Program-made: the position numbers and the translations under genes
Shown: in pieces, positions 15,358 through 23,819 of the stretch
How positions within the stretch are numbered: the first letter of the stretch is position 1
Layout of the letters: every line of letters starts with the position of its first letter
Notes under the pieces: model-generated
The model's input: only the letters and a program-made list of their open reading frames with translations
What the model was told of the DNA's origin: nothing
Database searches by the model: none
DNA from: Acidimicrobiales bacterium
GTDB taxonomy: Bacteria; Actinomycetota; Acidimicrobiia; Acidimicrobiales; RAAP-2
DNA: 37,367 bases
Assembly: GCA_017883135.1 (NCBI GenBank)
Contig: JADGOE010000028.1
Location: forward strand, 1 to 37,367
Direction of reading: 5' to 3'

Positions 15358-17403
15358 ATGCACCTCAAGACCCTCGACCGCCGGGCCGCGCTCCGGCTGC
15401 GGATGGCCCGCAAGGGCCTGTTCATCGCAATGGCCTGCATCCTCGGACTTCTCGGGCTCTCGGGCATCACGGCGCGCCCGGCAGCGGCCGCCCCACCGTC
15501 GATCGCCGGGTATGCGACGAACTTCGACGTCCCCAACGGCACCGACAAGGAGTGCGAGGGCTTCGAGGTAGACATCGAAGACGTCACGGACACCCAGATC
15601 ACCTACACCTGGCCGGGCAGCCCCGGCTACACCAACCCCTACGGGTCGGCCACGCCTTCCAACATCGTCAACACCGTATTCCCCGACGGCCACAGCGGGG
15701 TCCGGATCAAGTTCGTCGCGGCATACGCCGGTGGGGCATGGAGCGCGAAGACGCCGATCGGAACTGTCAATCACTTCGGCGTTCACATCACCGCTAACCC
15801 GGGGGTCCAGCACTACACGTGGCTGTCCGACCTCGGGGGCTCGAGCGTCGGCTCGACCGGGACGTTGACTGAGTACGGCGGCACCACGCAGGGGAACTTC
15901 TACCCGATACCGAGCGTCCCTTCGATCGTGCCCGGCATCGTCTCCACCCCGACCGGTGAGGGCGTGCAGCCCGTCGTCGTCCCCGCAGAAACAACACAAC
16001 CGGCCGAGCCCCGGTTTCCTGACGCGGTCTGGGTCAACAAGTACGAGGCCCCGTCCACCAACGTGGTCGGCGTCGATCAACTGCTGATCACCGACCCCGA
16101 GGTGCAGAACGCGATCACCAACTCCCAGATCTCCTCGATCGCCGAGCTGTTCCAACCCGATCCTTTGACCAACGGCGGTGCGGAGACCGAACCGGCAGAC
16201 TTGATGAAACCCGGGGACCAGTCGAGCGTGACGGTCACCGAGACGTACCGGTACACCGGCCCGGTCGATCCCATCGACAACTCCGTCACCTGCAATGAGA
16301 TCGTCGGCGATCCCAACAACTGCAAGAACTTCGTAGGCACCTTGATCGCCCGGCAGATGCAGTCGACACAGCTTGCGCCCGTGACACCGCGTGCGCCGTT
16401 GAACGTTGCCGTCCACACCGGCACCGCCCTGTCCGGTGTGGGCGGCAACGTGACCAGCGGCCCACTGCCCGGCAATGCGAATCCAGCCAACATCGACTGC
16501 GGTTCCCATGGGGGGTCGTGCTTCACCAACGTGGACAATCCGACCTCCGCCACCCTCACGGCAACCCCGAACGCCGGCTACGACTTCCTCGACTGGAGCG
16601 GTGCCTGCAGCGGTACGGCGCCCGTCTGCGTGGTTACCGTCACCGCGAGCAAGCTCGTAAGCGCGACTTTCGTCCTCCACGTCAGCCCCACTTCGCTGAA
16701 CCCGTCCAAGTTGCCCCGGCGCACGGCCAAGACGGTCACCGTCACCGGGTCAGGCTTCCTTGCCGGGGCCACGCTCTCCGTCTCCGGCACAGGAGTCTCT
16801 GTCGGAGCTGCCGTCGTGAGCGGGACCCAGATCAAAGCGACCCTCACCGTTTCGTCGACCGCGGCCCTGGGCCCGCGTGACCTCAGCGTGACCAACCTCA
16901 ACGGTCACTCGGGGAGCTGCAGCGGGTGCCTCACCGTCTACTCGCCGGCGATCTCGGCTGTGACGCCGAACACCATCGGTGTCGGCGTGGCCAAACGAGT
17001 CATCACCTTGGACGGTTCCAACTTCGTCTCGGGGGCCAAGGTCGTCGTTTCCGGCACAGAAGTCAAGGCCAAGGCAACGTTCGTCAGCGCCTCTCAACTG
17101 CAGCTGGCGGTGGCAGCGTCGAGTACAGCAACGACGGGACCACGCGATGTGACCGTCACCAACCCCGACGGCGGTACGACGTCCTGTGTGGGCTGCCTCA
17201 CGGTCGATCCGCTTCCGACCCTCTCGTCGGCGGCGCCGGGCTCCCTCGCGCGGGGCACCACCGGCCTGGTCGCCCCCTCCGGCACCAACTTCTCGCCGGG
17301 CGCGACGGTGGGGGTCCAGGCACCGGAATCGCCGTGGGCACGGTCACCTACGTCAGTCCGAGCGAGATCGACGTGTCCGTGGCAGTCGCGTCCACCGCCG
17401 TGA
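15358..17403 (+). CDS. Secreted IPT/TIG-like repeat protein, 3' end frameshifted
   Basis: A 681-residue exported protein. The ATG at 15358 follows GGGAAGG at good spacing. A signal peptide is clear: RMARKGLFIAMACILGLLG, with likely cleavage after ARPAAAA. Next come a domain of about 300 residues that I do not recognise, and a divergent InlB-type segment around TLTATPNAGYDFLDWSGACSG. At least three Ig-like IPT/TIG units of about 85 residues follow, each with 'GSxFxxGAxxxVSG', 'GPRDxxVTN' and a 'CxGCLTV' Cys pair. After FSPGATVGV the reading frame departs from the repeat and ends at 17403 in unrelated sequence, while the expected continuation is in another frame to 17480. It is therefore a surface or adhesion-type protein with a disrupted last repeat, or a sequence error. 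Pho-box-like repeats precede it. Confidence 0.75.
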   Translation: MHLKTLDRRAALRLRMARKGLFIAMACILGLLGLSGITARPAAAAPPSIAGYATNFDVPNGTDKECEGFEVDIEDVTDTQITYTWPGSPGYTNPYGSATPSNIVNTVFPDGHSGVRIKFVAAYAGGAWSAKTPIGTVNHFGVHITANPGVQHYTWLSDLGGSSVGSTGTLTEYGGTTQGNFYPIPSVPSIVPGIVSTPTGEGVQPVVVPAETTQPAEPRFPDAVWVNKYEAPSTNVVGVDQLLITDPEVQNAITNSQISSIAELFQPDPLTNGGAETEPADLMKPGDQSSVTVTETYRYTGPVDPIDNSVTCNEIVGDPNNCKNFVGTLIARQMQSTQLAPVTPRAPLNVAVHTGTALSGVGGNVTSGPLPGNANPANIDCGSHGGSCFTNVDNPTSATLTATPNAGYDFLDWSGACSGTAPVCVVTVTASKLVSATFVLHVSPTSLNPSKLPRRTAKTVTVTGSGFLAGATLSVSGTGVSVGAAVVSGTQIKATLTVSSTAALGPRDLSVTNLNGHSGSCSGCLTVYSPAISAVTPNTIGVGVAKRVITLDGSNFVSGAKVVVSGTEVKAKATFVSASQLQLAVAASSTATTGPRDVTVTNPDGGTTSCVGCLTVDPLPTLSSAAPGSLARGTTGLVAPSGTNFSPGATVGVQAPESPWARSPTSVRARSTCPWQSRPPP

Positions 17404-17480
17404 TCGGCGCCCGTAGTGTCACGGTCACCAACACCGATGGTGGCCACGTCACCCGTCCCCACGCAGTGGCGGTCACGTAG
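17319..17480 (+). pseudogene. Out-of-frame remainder of the last IPT-like repeat
   Basis: Frame shifted relative to the gene at 15358, this stretch reads GTGIAVGTVTYVSPSEIDV, then IGARSVTVTNTDGG, and stops at 17480. It lines up with the earlier units (GTGVSVGAAVVSGTQIKATL, LGPRDLSVTN) and completes the final repeat. A run of five G at 17310-17314 sits at the switch point. A one-base deletion or a homopolymer sequencing error is the simplest explanation. Confidence 0.65.
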
Positions 17481-17573
17481 GGGGAGCTCGCCGACCGCCC
17501 ACGGGCGCACGCGCTACAAGACCGGTTCCACGGCGTCATCAACGGTCATTGCGAGGTGGCTGTTGGCATCGAC

Positions 17574-18200
17574 CTAGGGGAGGTCCGGGACGCGCGGCTC
17601 ACGCCACATGCGCCAGATGGGCGGGCTGCCCACCTTCGAGTGGAGCTCGTCGATGACCTCGAACCCGAAGCGCGCATAGAGGGTCACGTTGCGCTCCTTG
17701 GAGGACTCGAGATAGGCCGGGAACCCTTGGTGGTCCACCGAGTCCAACATCGAGCCCAGCAGCGCGGTGCCGATGCCCTTCCCCTGCAGCTCCGGCTCGG
17801 TGCCGAGCGTGGCCAGGTACCAGTGCGGCTCCTTCGGGTGGAGCCCCTCCAACTCGAGCAGCAGCCGGAGGGCACGGTGAACCCGGGTGCTCACCGCGAA
17901 CGGGGCGGTCGCCAACAGCTGCAGTAGCTCCTTCAGCCCGTTCTTCGCCACATCGGGCGGACCCCACAGCCCCACCCCGCCCAAACCCTCGGTGGTGTAC
18001 ACCTGGCCGAAGGGCAGGTACTGCCGCCGGATCTGTGCGGTGAAGAAGGAGTGGAGCCCGCGGCGCCGACGCCACTCGCCCGCGAACATGAAGTGGGCCA
18101 CCGGGTCGTCATCGAACGAGCGCACCAGCATGTCGACGAGCGCCGGAACGTCACCGACGACCACCGGTCGCACCACCGGGCGACCGGCCGGGTTCTCCAT
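17574..18200 (-). CDS. GNAT family N-acetyltransferase
   Basis: A 208-residue GNAT protein. The acetyl-CoA-binding motif A is WYLATLGTEPELQGKGIGTALL (Q-G-K-G-I-G), followed by motif B with YLESSKERNVTLYARFGFEV. The opening PVVRPVVVGDVPALVDML is the usual first strand and helix of the fold. The acceptor (small molecule or protein amine) is unknown. The ATG at 18200 begins 24 bases after the stop of the yqgE-like gene, so the two may share a transcript. It converges on the frameshifted secreted protein gene with about 90 bases between. Confidence 0.9.
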   Translation of the reverse strand: MENPAGRPVVRPVVVGDVPALVDMLVRSFDDDPVAHFMFAGEWRRRRGLHSFFTAQIRRQYLPFGQVYTTEGLGGVGLWGPPDVAKNGLKELLQLLATAPFAVSTRVHRALRLLLELEGLHPKEPHWYLATLGTEPELQGKGIGTALLGSMLDSVDHQGFPAYLESSKERNVTLYARFGFEVIDELHSKVGSPPIWRMWREPRVPDLP

Positions 18201-18224
18201 TGGGTGATGGTAGCGCCGACCGGC

Positions 18225-18878
18225 TCAGTTGACGGCGGGATCGGATGGGAATCCGGACACCAGGGCCAAGGCACCTCCCTGGCGACGAAGGACCCGCCGC
18301 CACAGTCCTTCGGGGTCGGCCGATATCGGGTCGCGGGGCTCTGCCCGCACGACGTACCACGACCCCTCCTCGATCTCCTCTTCGAGCTGGCCCGAGTCCC
18401 ACCCCGCATACCCGGAGAAGAGGCGAGCCTCCGCGATCGAACCGGCCCTGCCCGCGGGGTCGACGGAGAGATCGACCATTCCCACCGGGCGCTCGCCATC
18501 CACCAACAGCCTCCACCCCGTGGGGCAGGTGTCCGACTCCTCGGTGGCAGCGTCGCGGGAGCCCAGCCGGACCAATCCGATCAGGGCGTTGCGGGCCACC
18601 GGTCCACCGGTGAACAGCTCGGAGGGAGGAGTGGCCAGCGGCTGCCAGCGCGGCAGCAGTTGATCCACCGCCACCCCGCCCGGCCGGTCGAGGACCACCC
18701 CGAGCGCACCGTGGTCGCCGTGGTCGAGCACCAGGATCACCCGACGCGAGAAGTTGGGGTCGGGCAGGCGCGGAACCGCCACCAGAAGGTATCCGGTCAG
18801 AGTGACGGGGGGAGCGGCACCGCCATAGGGCTCGAATGCGCTGAACGGTTCGATCGGCACGTCACGATGATGGCTCAT
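18225..18878 (-). CDS. YqgE/AlgH family (DUF179) protein
   Basis: A 217-residue protein of the YqgE/AlgH family. Signatures are TGYLLVAVPRLPDPNFSRRV, LVLDHGDHGALGVVLDRP, LFTGGPV and FSGYAGWDSGQLEEEI. The family is widespread and its biochemical role is not settled. The ATG at 18878 gives the expected family start; a longer frame upstream overlaps the divergent enoyl-CoA hydratase gene. It is followed closely by the GNAT gene. Confidence 0.92.
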   Translation of the reverse strand: MSHHRDVPIEPFSAFEPYGGAAPPVTLTGYLLVAVPRLPDPNFSRRVILVLDHGDHGALGVVLDRPGGVAVDQLLPRWQPLATPPSELFTGGPVARNALIGLVRLGSRDAATEESDTCPTGWRLLVDGERPVGMVDLSVDPAGRAGSIAEARLFSGYAGWDSGQLEEEIEEGSWYVVRAEPRDPISADPEGLWRRVLRRQGGALALVSGFPSDPAVN

Positions 18879-18926
18879 TCGGCGGCCCGAGTGGCGCCGG
18901 ACCTCGCCGTGGGTGAGGCTGGGGCT

Positions 18927-19727
18927 ATGCGCCTCGTCTCCGTCGATCCGGTTCATCCCCACGTCCGGGTGGTGACTCTGGACAACCCCTCCCGTCTCAA
19001 CTCGATGTCCTTTGCACTCGTGGGCGACCTCTACGCCGCCCTCGAGGCGGTGGCCGACGACAACGAGTGCCGAGTGGTGGTCCTGACCGGCGCGGGGCGG
19101 GCCTTCTGCTCGGGCCTCGAGCTCGAGCATGCGGGCCTGCCTCCGGGCACCGAGGACCTGGGCCGGCACCGGATGGGCATGCGGGCCATGGAGTACATGG
19201 GCGGGATCGTGCCCGCGATGCGGTCCATCCCCCAGCCGATCATCGCAGCCATCAAGGGGCCGGCCTACGGCGGGGGCATGTGCCTGTCGCTCGGCGCGGA
19301 CATCCGCGTGGCCGGTTCGACGGCGGTCTTCTGCGGTGCCGGGATCAACAACGGGCTGTCGGGTACCGAGCTCGGAGTGAGCTGGTTGCTCCCCCGCGCC
19401 GTGGGCACCTCCAACTCGGCCGAGATCCTGCTGACCGGCAAGTCGGTGGACGCAGACGAAGCGCTCCGGATCGGACTGGTCTCCCGGGTGGTGGCCGACG
19501 ACGAGGTCCTCGACTTGGCCGTCGACATGGCGGTGGGGATGTGTGCGTTCAGCCCCTTCGGCCTCGCCCTGACCAAAGACACCATCTGGTCCTCACTGGA
19601 GGTGGGCAGCCTGCGGGCCGCGATCGATCTGGAGAATCGCACCCAGTTGCTGGCCGGGCACACCGGAAACCTGACCGAGGCAACGGCCGCCTTCAAGGAG
19701 AAGCGGCCGCCCGTCTACACCGAGTAG
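18927..19727 (+). CDS. Enoyl-CoA hydratase/isomerase family protein
   Basis: A 266-residue crotonase-fold protein. Oxyanion-hole segments are AGRAFCSGLELEH (Gly63) and KGPAYGGGMCLSLGADIRVA. The active-site segment GLSGTELGVSWLLPRAVG has Glu in TELG and resembles the EchA12-like actinobacterial subgroup more than classical fatty-acid hydratase, which carries PEINLG. It probably hydrates or isomerises an enoyl-CoA; the substrate is unknown. The ATG at 18927, preceded by GTGAGG, gives a normal length. In-frame ATGs at 18867 and 18870 would run into the divergent yqgE start and are less likely. Confidence 0.9.
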   Translation: MRLVSVDPVHPHVRVVTLDNPSRLNSMSFALVGDLYAALEAVADDNECRVVVLTGAGRAFCSGLELEHAGLPPGTEDLGRHRMGMRAMEYMGGIVPAMRSIPQPIIAAIKGPAYGGGMCLSLGADIRVAGSTAVFCGAGINNGLSGTELGVSWLLPRAVGTSNSAEILLTGKSVDADEALRIGLVSRVVADDEVLDLAVDMAVGMCAFSPFGLALTKDTIWSSLEVGSLRAAIDLENRTQLLAGHTGNLTEATAAFKEKRPPVYTE

Positions 19728-19745
19728 CCCGAGCGTTCGGTCCCG

Positions 19746-19976
19746 ATGGCCAAGGCCCGCCGAGGAGGGAAGCGCTCCCGCTCCCCGTCGACCCCGCCTG
19801 AAGGGGGAGGCCCGCGCGAACACTGGCGGGCCGACGGGCAGGCGAAGACCCGGTTCCCCTCCCAGGACGAGGCCAACCGCTCGGCGCTCCAATTGCGGCT
19901 CGAGGAGTCGGCCGATCTCGACCCCTACCGGTGCGGGTTCTGCGGTGGGTGGCACCTCGGGAACCGCCGGGACTGA
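19746..19976 (+). CDS. Small Cys-rich protein, possible half zinc-ribbon
   Basis: A 76-residue protein of unknown function. The N-terminal half is basic and Ser/Pro-rich (MAKARRGGKRSRSPSTPP). The C-terminus ends in PYRCGFCGGWHLG, a CxxC followed by His that could bind zinc together with a partner. In the middle, a helix-like stretch (SQDEANRSALQLRLEE) could pack on the knuckle. It starts 19 bases after the enoyl-CoA hydratase stop and may be in the same transcript. Coding potential is supported by the conserved-looking Cys/His motif rather than by length. Confidence 0.65.
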   Translation: MAKARRGGKRSRSPSTPPEGGGPREHWRADGQAKTRFPSQDEANRSALQLRLEESADLDPYRCGFCGGWHLGNRRD

Positions 19977-20001
19977 GGCGGACCACCCGAGACTGTCGCT
20001 T

Positions 20002-20027
20002 TACCGTCCAGACGGTATAGTGACGCC
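20002..20027 (+). promoter_or_regulatory. TetR operator with overlapping leaderless promoter
   Basis: TACCGTC-CA-GACGGTA (20002-20017) has perfect 7-base arms. TATAGT (20016-20021) overlaps the right arm and ends 6 bases before the ATG at 20028, placing transcription start at or near the start codon. Binding of the TetR protein would directly cover the -10 box, which fits autorepression of the tetR-MFS pair. A weak -35 (CTGTCG) lies about 17 bases upstream. Confidence 0.72.
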
Positions 20028-20633
20028 ATGGAGCCGGACACCATCACCAGCGGCCGAGTCCGTCGTTCGGCACCTACCGGCCCGAAGACGGTGCCCGACA
20101 CCAAAGGCCGCATCCTCGATGCCGCCGAAGACGTGGTGTTGCGCGACGGCGTGGCCCGCCTCACCTTGGATGCCGCAGCCGCCGAGGCCGGTCTCAGCAA
20201 GGGCGGCATTCTCTATCACTTCCCCACCCGTGATGCCCTGGTGGCGGCCATGGTCGACAAGATCATCGAGGAGTTCGACCACGACATCGACCGCGAGCTC
20301 GGTACCTCGGACGAGCCCGGCTCCTTCACCCGCGCCTACATCCGGTCCACCATGGACCCGGGCGCCTCCAAGCCGGATCGGCAGGACCGCCTGGGAGCGG
20401 CACTCATCGCGGCCGCCGCCGCGGAGCCGGCCCTTCTGGTACCTCTCCAGCAGGCCGCCGACCGCTGGCAGGCCCGGCTCGAAGACGATGGGCTCGACCC
20501 CACGGTGGCCACCGTGCTGCGGCTGGCCTGCGACGGTCTGTGGCTGTGCGACCTGTTCGGTCTGGCACCACCTTCGCCTGCACTGCGGTCCCGGGTCGGC
20601 GCCGAGCTCGAACGAATGCTCCAGGGCCCGTGA
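20028..20633 (+). CDS. TetR family regulator of the adjacent MFS transporter
   Basis: A 201-residue TetR-family protein. The HTH region (about 24-70) reads KGRILDAAEDVVLRDGVARL, then an HTH ending in GLSKGGILYHFPTRDALVAAM, the typical TetR signature. The C-terminal ligand domain is of the TetR_C type that follows such regulators. Its own operator lies directly upstream. The stop and the MFS start share one base (TGATG), so the pair is co-translated. It most likely senses a substrate of that exporter. Confidence 0.93.
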   Translation: MEPDTITSGRVRRSAPTGPKTVPDTKGRILDAAEDVVLRDGVARLTLDAAAAEAGLSKGGILYHFPTRDALVAAMVDKIIEEFDHDIDRELGTSDEPGSFTRAYIRSTMDPGASKPDRQDRLGAALIAAAAAEPALLVPLQQAADRWQARLEDDGLDPTVATVLRLACDGLWLCDLFGLAPPSPALRSRVGAELERMLQGP

Positions 20634-21955
20634 TGACCGGGACCGACCGGGTGAAGTCCCCTGCCGGTGCGGACGGATCCGCGCGACTGATCCGCACCCT
20701 CACCCTCACCGTCTTCCTGCAGTGGATGGGTGCCACCGCCATCGTTCCCATGCTTCCGGTCTACATCCGGCGGCTGGGTGGCTCGGATGCCCTGGCCGGC
20801 CTGGTGATGGCGTCGTTCTTCGCCGCCGGGGTGCTGTTCCAGTACCCGATCGGCCGGATCACCGACCGGGTGGGCCGGCGTCCCGTGCTCATCGCCGGCC
20901 TGGTCGTCTACGGAACGGCCAGCCTGCTGTTCCTCGCGCCGATCGTGCCCTCGGCCGCCATCGCCCTCCGCTCGCTCCAGGGAGTGGGAGCGGGGGCTGC
21001 CGCTGTGGCCTCGCTGGCCATGATCTCCAGCTCGGTCGCCGAGGAGCGCCGCGGTCGGGCCTTCGCCTCGATCTTCGGTGGTGAGATCGCCGGCATGGCC
21101 GTCGGTCCCCTCATCGGAAGCGTCCTCGGCGAGCACTACATGTGGGCGATCTTCCTCGGCTCGGGGATCATCTCCTTCGCCGCCTGTATCCCCGCACTCC
21201 GGATCGCCGAGCCTCCCCACGTGGCCGAGCGCCGGGCCCAGGCCGCAGCCCGCAGAGCCGAGGGCACCGCGTCACCGCTTGCCCGGATCGCCCTGAACCG
21301 CTCGATGGTGGGCGCGCTGATCTCGGGCTCCGCACTGGGCCTGGCCAACGGCGTCTACGACATCTGCTGGACGCTCCTGCTGGTGGCACGGGGGGCGGCG
21401 GGGTGGGAGATCGGCGTGTCGTGGACGCTCTTCTCGGTGCCGTTCGTGCTGGCCGCAAAACCCAGCGGGTGGCTGGCCGATCACGTGGACCGCCGGGTAC
21501 TGGTGCTTGCCGGCATCGGCCTCGCCGCCACGCTCTGCGCCTCCTACCCCTTCATCCACAGTGTGCCCCTGCTGATCGCGCTGGCCGCGTTCGAGGCACT
21601 CGGGTTCGCCGCCGCGCTTCCGGCAGGGCAGTCGCTGCTGAACCAGGGGTCGGACCCCGCACAGGTCGGCCGGGTGCAGGGCCTTTTCGCCACGTGCCAG
21701 ACCGCCTCCACCGCCGCGGCTGCGGCGGCGGCCGGGGCTGCCTTCGCGTTGGCCACCTGGCTTCCCTTTGTGGCCGCCGCCTCGATCGCCCTGGTCAGCC
21801 TGGTGGTCGCCGCGATGATCTGGCGGTCCGTCCCCGGAAGAGTGCAGCCGGCCGAGGCTGCAGCCGCCACCGAAGCAGCATCGGCCACCACCCCGCCATC
21901 GCTGGTTCAGTCCCCCATACCCGAGCCGGTCGGGCTGAGCTGGGACGTGCAGTAG
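20633..21955 (+). CDS. MFS transporter (drug/metabolite efflux type)
   Basis: A 440-residue major facilitator with 12 predicted membrane helices. The loop 2-3 motif is DRVGRRPVLIAGL, and a weaker counterpart, WLADHVDRRVLVLAG, is found in the second half. The first helix begins LTVFLQWMGATAIVPML. The layout fits DHA1-like antiporters that expel toxic or signalling molecules with protons. The ATG at 20633 overlaps the TetR stop. The last 49 bases overlap the convergent mscL gene. The substrate is unknown; regulation by the adjacent TetR is strongly suggested. Confidence 0.9.
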   Translation: MTGTDRVKSPAGADGSARLIRTLTLTVFLQWMGATAIVPMLPVYIRRLGGSDALAGLVMASFFAAGVLFQYPIGRITDRVGRRPVLIAGLVVYGTASLLFLAPIVPSAAIALRSLQGVGAGAAAVASLAMISSSVAEERRGRAFASIFGGEIAGMAVGPLIGSVLGEHYMWAIFLGSGIISFAACIPALRIAEPPHVAERRAQAAARRAEGTASPLARIALNRSMVGALISGSALGLANGVYDICWTLLLVARGAAGWEIGVSWTLFSVPFVLAAKPSGWLADHVDRRVLVLAGIGLAATLCASYPFIHSVPLLIALAAFEALGFAAALPAGQSLLNQGSDPAQVGRVQGLFATCQTASTAAAAAAAGAAFALATWLPFVAAASIALVSLVVAAMIWRSVPGRVQPAEAAAATEAASATTPPSLVQSPIPEPVGLSWDVQ

Positions 21956-22329
21956 GCACAGCGGGTGGCTGCCTCGGGTACCTTGCTCAGGCACTCGGGG
22001 CACTCGCGGACCGGATCATCCTGGGGGGTCAGGCCGAGCCTGTTCATCAGATGGTTGACCGGCTTGATGACGAAGAAGAAGATCACCGTGGCGATCAGCA
22101 CGAACGAGAGCAGCGCGTTGAGGAAGCCGCCGTAGTTGAACTGCGAGCCGTTGACGGTGAAGTACAGGCCGTCGAAGCTCTGCTTGCCGACGATGGCGGC
22201 GATCAGTGGGGTGATCAGATCCTTCACGAAGGAGTTGACCAACGCGGTGAACGCGACACCCATCACGACCGCCACCGCCAGGTCGAGCAGATTCCCCCGC
22301 AACAAGAAGTCCTTGAAGTCCTTCAGCAT
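21907..22329 (-). CDS. mscL: Large-conductance mechanosensitive channel MscL with zinc-ribbon tail
   Basis: A 140-residue MscL. The N-terminal amphipathic helix MLKDFKDFLLRGNLLDLAVA and TM1 with VVMGVAFTALVNSFVKDLI are highly typical. TM2 is ALLSFVLIATVIFFFVIKP. It opens under membrane tension to release osmolytes on hypo-osmotic shock. The C-terminus departs from the enteric protein: after the bundle it carries two CxxC knuckles (CPECLSKVPEAATRCAYC). The ATG at 22329 is preceded by GAAGGAG. Its 3' end overlaps the convergent MFS gene by 49 bases, so this tail is encoded opposite the MFS C-terminus. Confidence 0.93.
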   Translation of the reverse strand: MLKDFKDFLLRGNLLDLAVAVVMGVAFTALVNSFVKDLITPLIAAIVGKQSFDGLYFTVNGSQFNYGGFLNALLSFVLIATVIFFFVIKPVNHLMNRLGLTPQDDPVRECPECLSKVPEAATRCAYCTSQLSPTGSGMGD

Positions 22330-22388
22330 GGCGACCGCTCCTTCTCTGCGCAGTGCCGGCGTGGGAGTGCGCATGACCGACTCCGACC

Positions 22389-22874
22389 CTAGGCGAGCCC
22401 GGCGTGGACCGAGGCCAGCCACCGTCCGGTGGATGGGACCTGGCACAGCGCAGTCGCGGCGAGTAGCAGCCAGTTGACGACTGCGGCGTTGTCCTCCTCG
22501 CCCGGCACCATCGCCACCAGGCCGCGCCTCGGGTGGTCCTGGGTGATCCGCCATCCTTCGGGAAGGGGAAGGCCGAGATCGCGGAGTCTGGAAGCGACGC
22601 GTGGCCCGGTGGCATGCTGCAGCCCCACCGTCGTCGGCTTCACCGTCCCGTCACCGGCGCGCTTGCCGGGCATCCACGTGACGATGGGGACCTTGTGGGT
22701 GGATCCACCCAGGAACGCGAAGGGTCCCGGCGGCGGCGGTTCCTGATCCTCTGCGATCAGCGGCTCCACGTTGATCCAGCCGGTGCCGCCGGCTTCGATC
22801 GAGCTCATGTAGGCCAACAGCTCAGGATCGTCGCGTGCCACGAACTCCAATTCCGCGGGCCGGGCCCTCGTCAT
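22389..22874 (-). CDS. Hypothetical protein, coupled to an LLM oxidoreductase
   Basis: A 161-residue protein that I do not recognise. It has no signal peptide or clear membrane helix. The middle is Gly/Pro-rich with FAFLGGSTHKVPIVTWMPG, and the C-terminus includes GWRITQDHPRRGLVAMVPG. It starts at an ATG (22874) overlapping the LLM oxidoreductase stop by 4 bases, so it is translationally coupled and may be a partner or accessory of that enzyme. Codon use resembles its neighbours. Confidence 0.65.
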   Translation of the reverse strand: MTRARPAELEFVARDDPELLAYMSSIEAGGTGWINVEPLIAEDQEPPPPGPFAFLGGSTHKVPIVTWMPGKRAGDGTVKPTTVGLQHATGPRVASRLRDLGLPLPEGWRITQDHPRRGLVAMVPGEEDNAAVVNWLLLAATALCQVPSTGRWLASVHAGLA

Positions 22875-23761
22875 GTCTGGAGATCGAGGACGGCGGAGGC
22901 CAGTGCCTCGAGCTCGGCCCGCCACGACCCGGGGCGCTCGATCGGGCGCACGACGAACTTGGAGAATCCCACCTCGAGGAATTGCTCGAGCAACCTGCGC
23001 AGCCCATCGAGGCCCACCGGCACCACCTGAATCGGGTCGACCCCCTTGCGGGCAGCTCCGAGCGCCCGGATCATCTTCGGCTGGAGGGGGCCGCGGGCAT
23101 AGGCGACGGAGACCCCGAAGTGCTCGGCGCTGATCGCCCGCCCGGAGCGTTCGGCTGCCTCGTCGATCACCACCCGGGCGGCGGCGACCTCCTCGGGGGT
23201 GCACGAGGAAGGTAGCCAGCCGTCGGCGAAACGACCACACCGTCGGAGTGCCGCCGGCACCATGCCACCCGTCCAGAATTCGAGAGGCTGCTGCACCGGG
23301 AGCGGCGCAAGTGCTACATCCTCGAAGTCCGCGCACTCGCCGTGGTGGGTCACCCGCTCCCCCGCCCAAAGCTGGCGCAGGAGGGGGAGCATCTCGTCCA
23401 TCGCACGCCCCTTGTCCGGTCCAGCCACCCCGACCGCTCCCGATTCGGGTTGCCGGGGCAGGCCGGGCACGAAGGTGACGAGAAGTCGCCCACCGGACAG
23501 GAGATCCAACGTGGCCAGCTGTTTGGCCGTCCGGACCAGGTTCCTGCCGGGTAGCAGCATGGTGGTTCCCAGCTTCAGGTGGGAATTGTGGGCTGCAGCG
23601 AAGGCCAGGGCGGCCAGCGGGTCGAGCGTGGGGGCGGCCAACACTTCGGGCAGCCAGATCGAGTCGAACCCCAGCCCGTCGACGTCGTCAACCAGTCGCG
23701 AGAAGTCCCCGTGATCATCCGGCACCGTGGGTCCCATACTCACGCCGATCCGAACCTTCAT
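22871..23761 (-). CDS. LLM class F420-type oxidoreductase
   Basis: A 296-residue luciferase-like TIM-barrel protein. Landmarks are VRIGVSMGPTVPD at the first strand, GFDSIWLPEVL, LKLGTTMLLPGRNLVRTAKQ, LLSGGRLLVTFVPG, and FWTGGMVPAALRRCGRFADGW. Actinobacterial members mostly use F420, others FMN, so cofactor use is inferred. The substrate is unknown. The ATG at 23761 (MKVRIGV) is preferred; an upstream extension of 17 residues looks non-family. Downstream it overlaps a hypothetical gene by 4 bases. Upstream, 58 bases away, is a nitroreductase on the same strand. Confidence 0.88.
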   Translation of the reverse strand: MKVRIGVSMGPTVPDDHGDFSRLVDDVDGLGFDSIWLPEVLAAPTLDPLAALAFAAAHNSHLKLGTTMLLPGRNLVRTAKQLATLDLLSGGRLLVTFVPGLPRQPESGAVGVAGPDKGRAMDEMLPLLRQLWAGERVTHHGECADFEDVALAPLPVQQPLEFWTGGMVPAALRRCGRFADGWLPSSCTPEEVAAARVVIDEAAERSGRAISAEHFGVSVAYARGPLQPKMIRALGAARKGVDPIQVVPVGLDGLRRLLEQFLEVGFSKFVVRPIERPGSWRAELEALASAVLDLQT

Positions 23762-23819
23762 CCGAGCGTTCGCCGCGAGCGACAGTCGGTGCATTCGGAG
23801 CGGTCGGTGCACCCGGACA

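Noticed and set aside
17310-17314. Programmed -1 frameshift site at the G5 run
   Set aside because: There is no canonical slippery heptamer or downstream pseudoknot that I can see. A homopolymer error or simple mutation is more likely, so it is listed only as a possibility.
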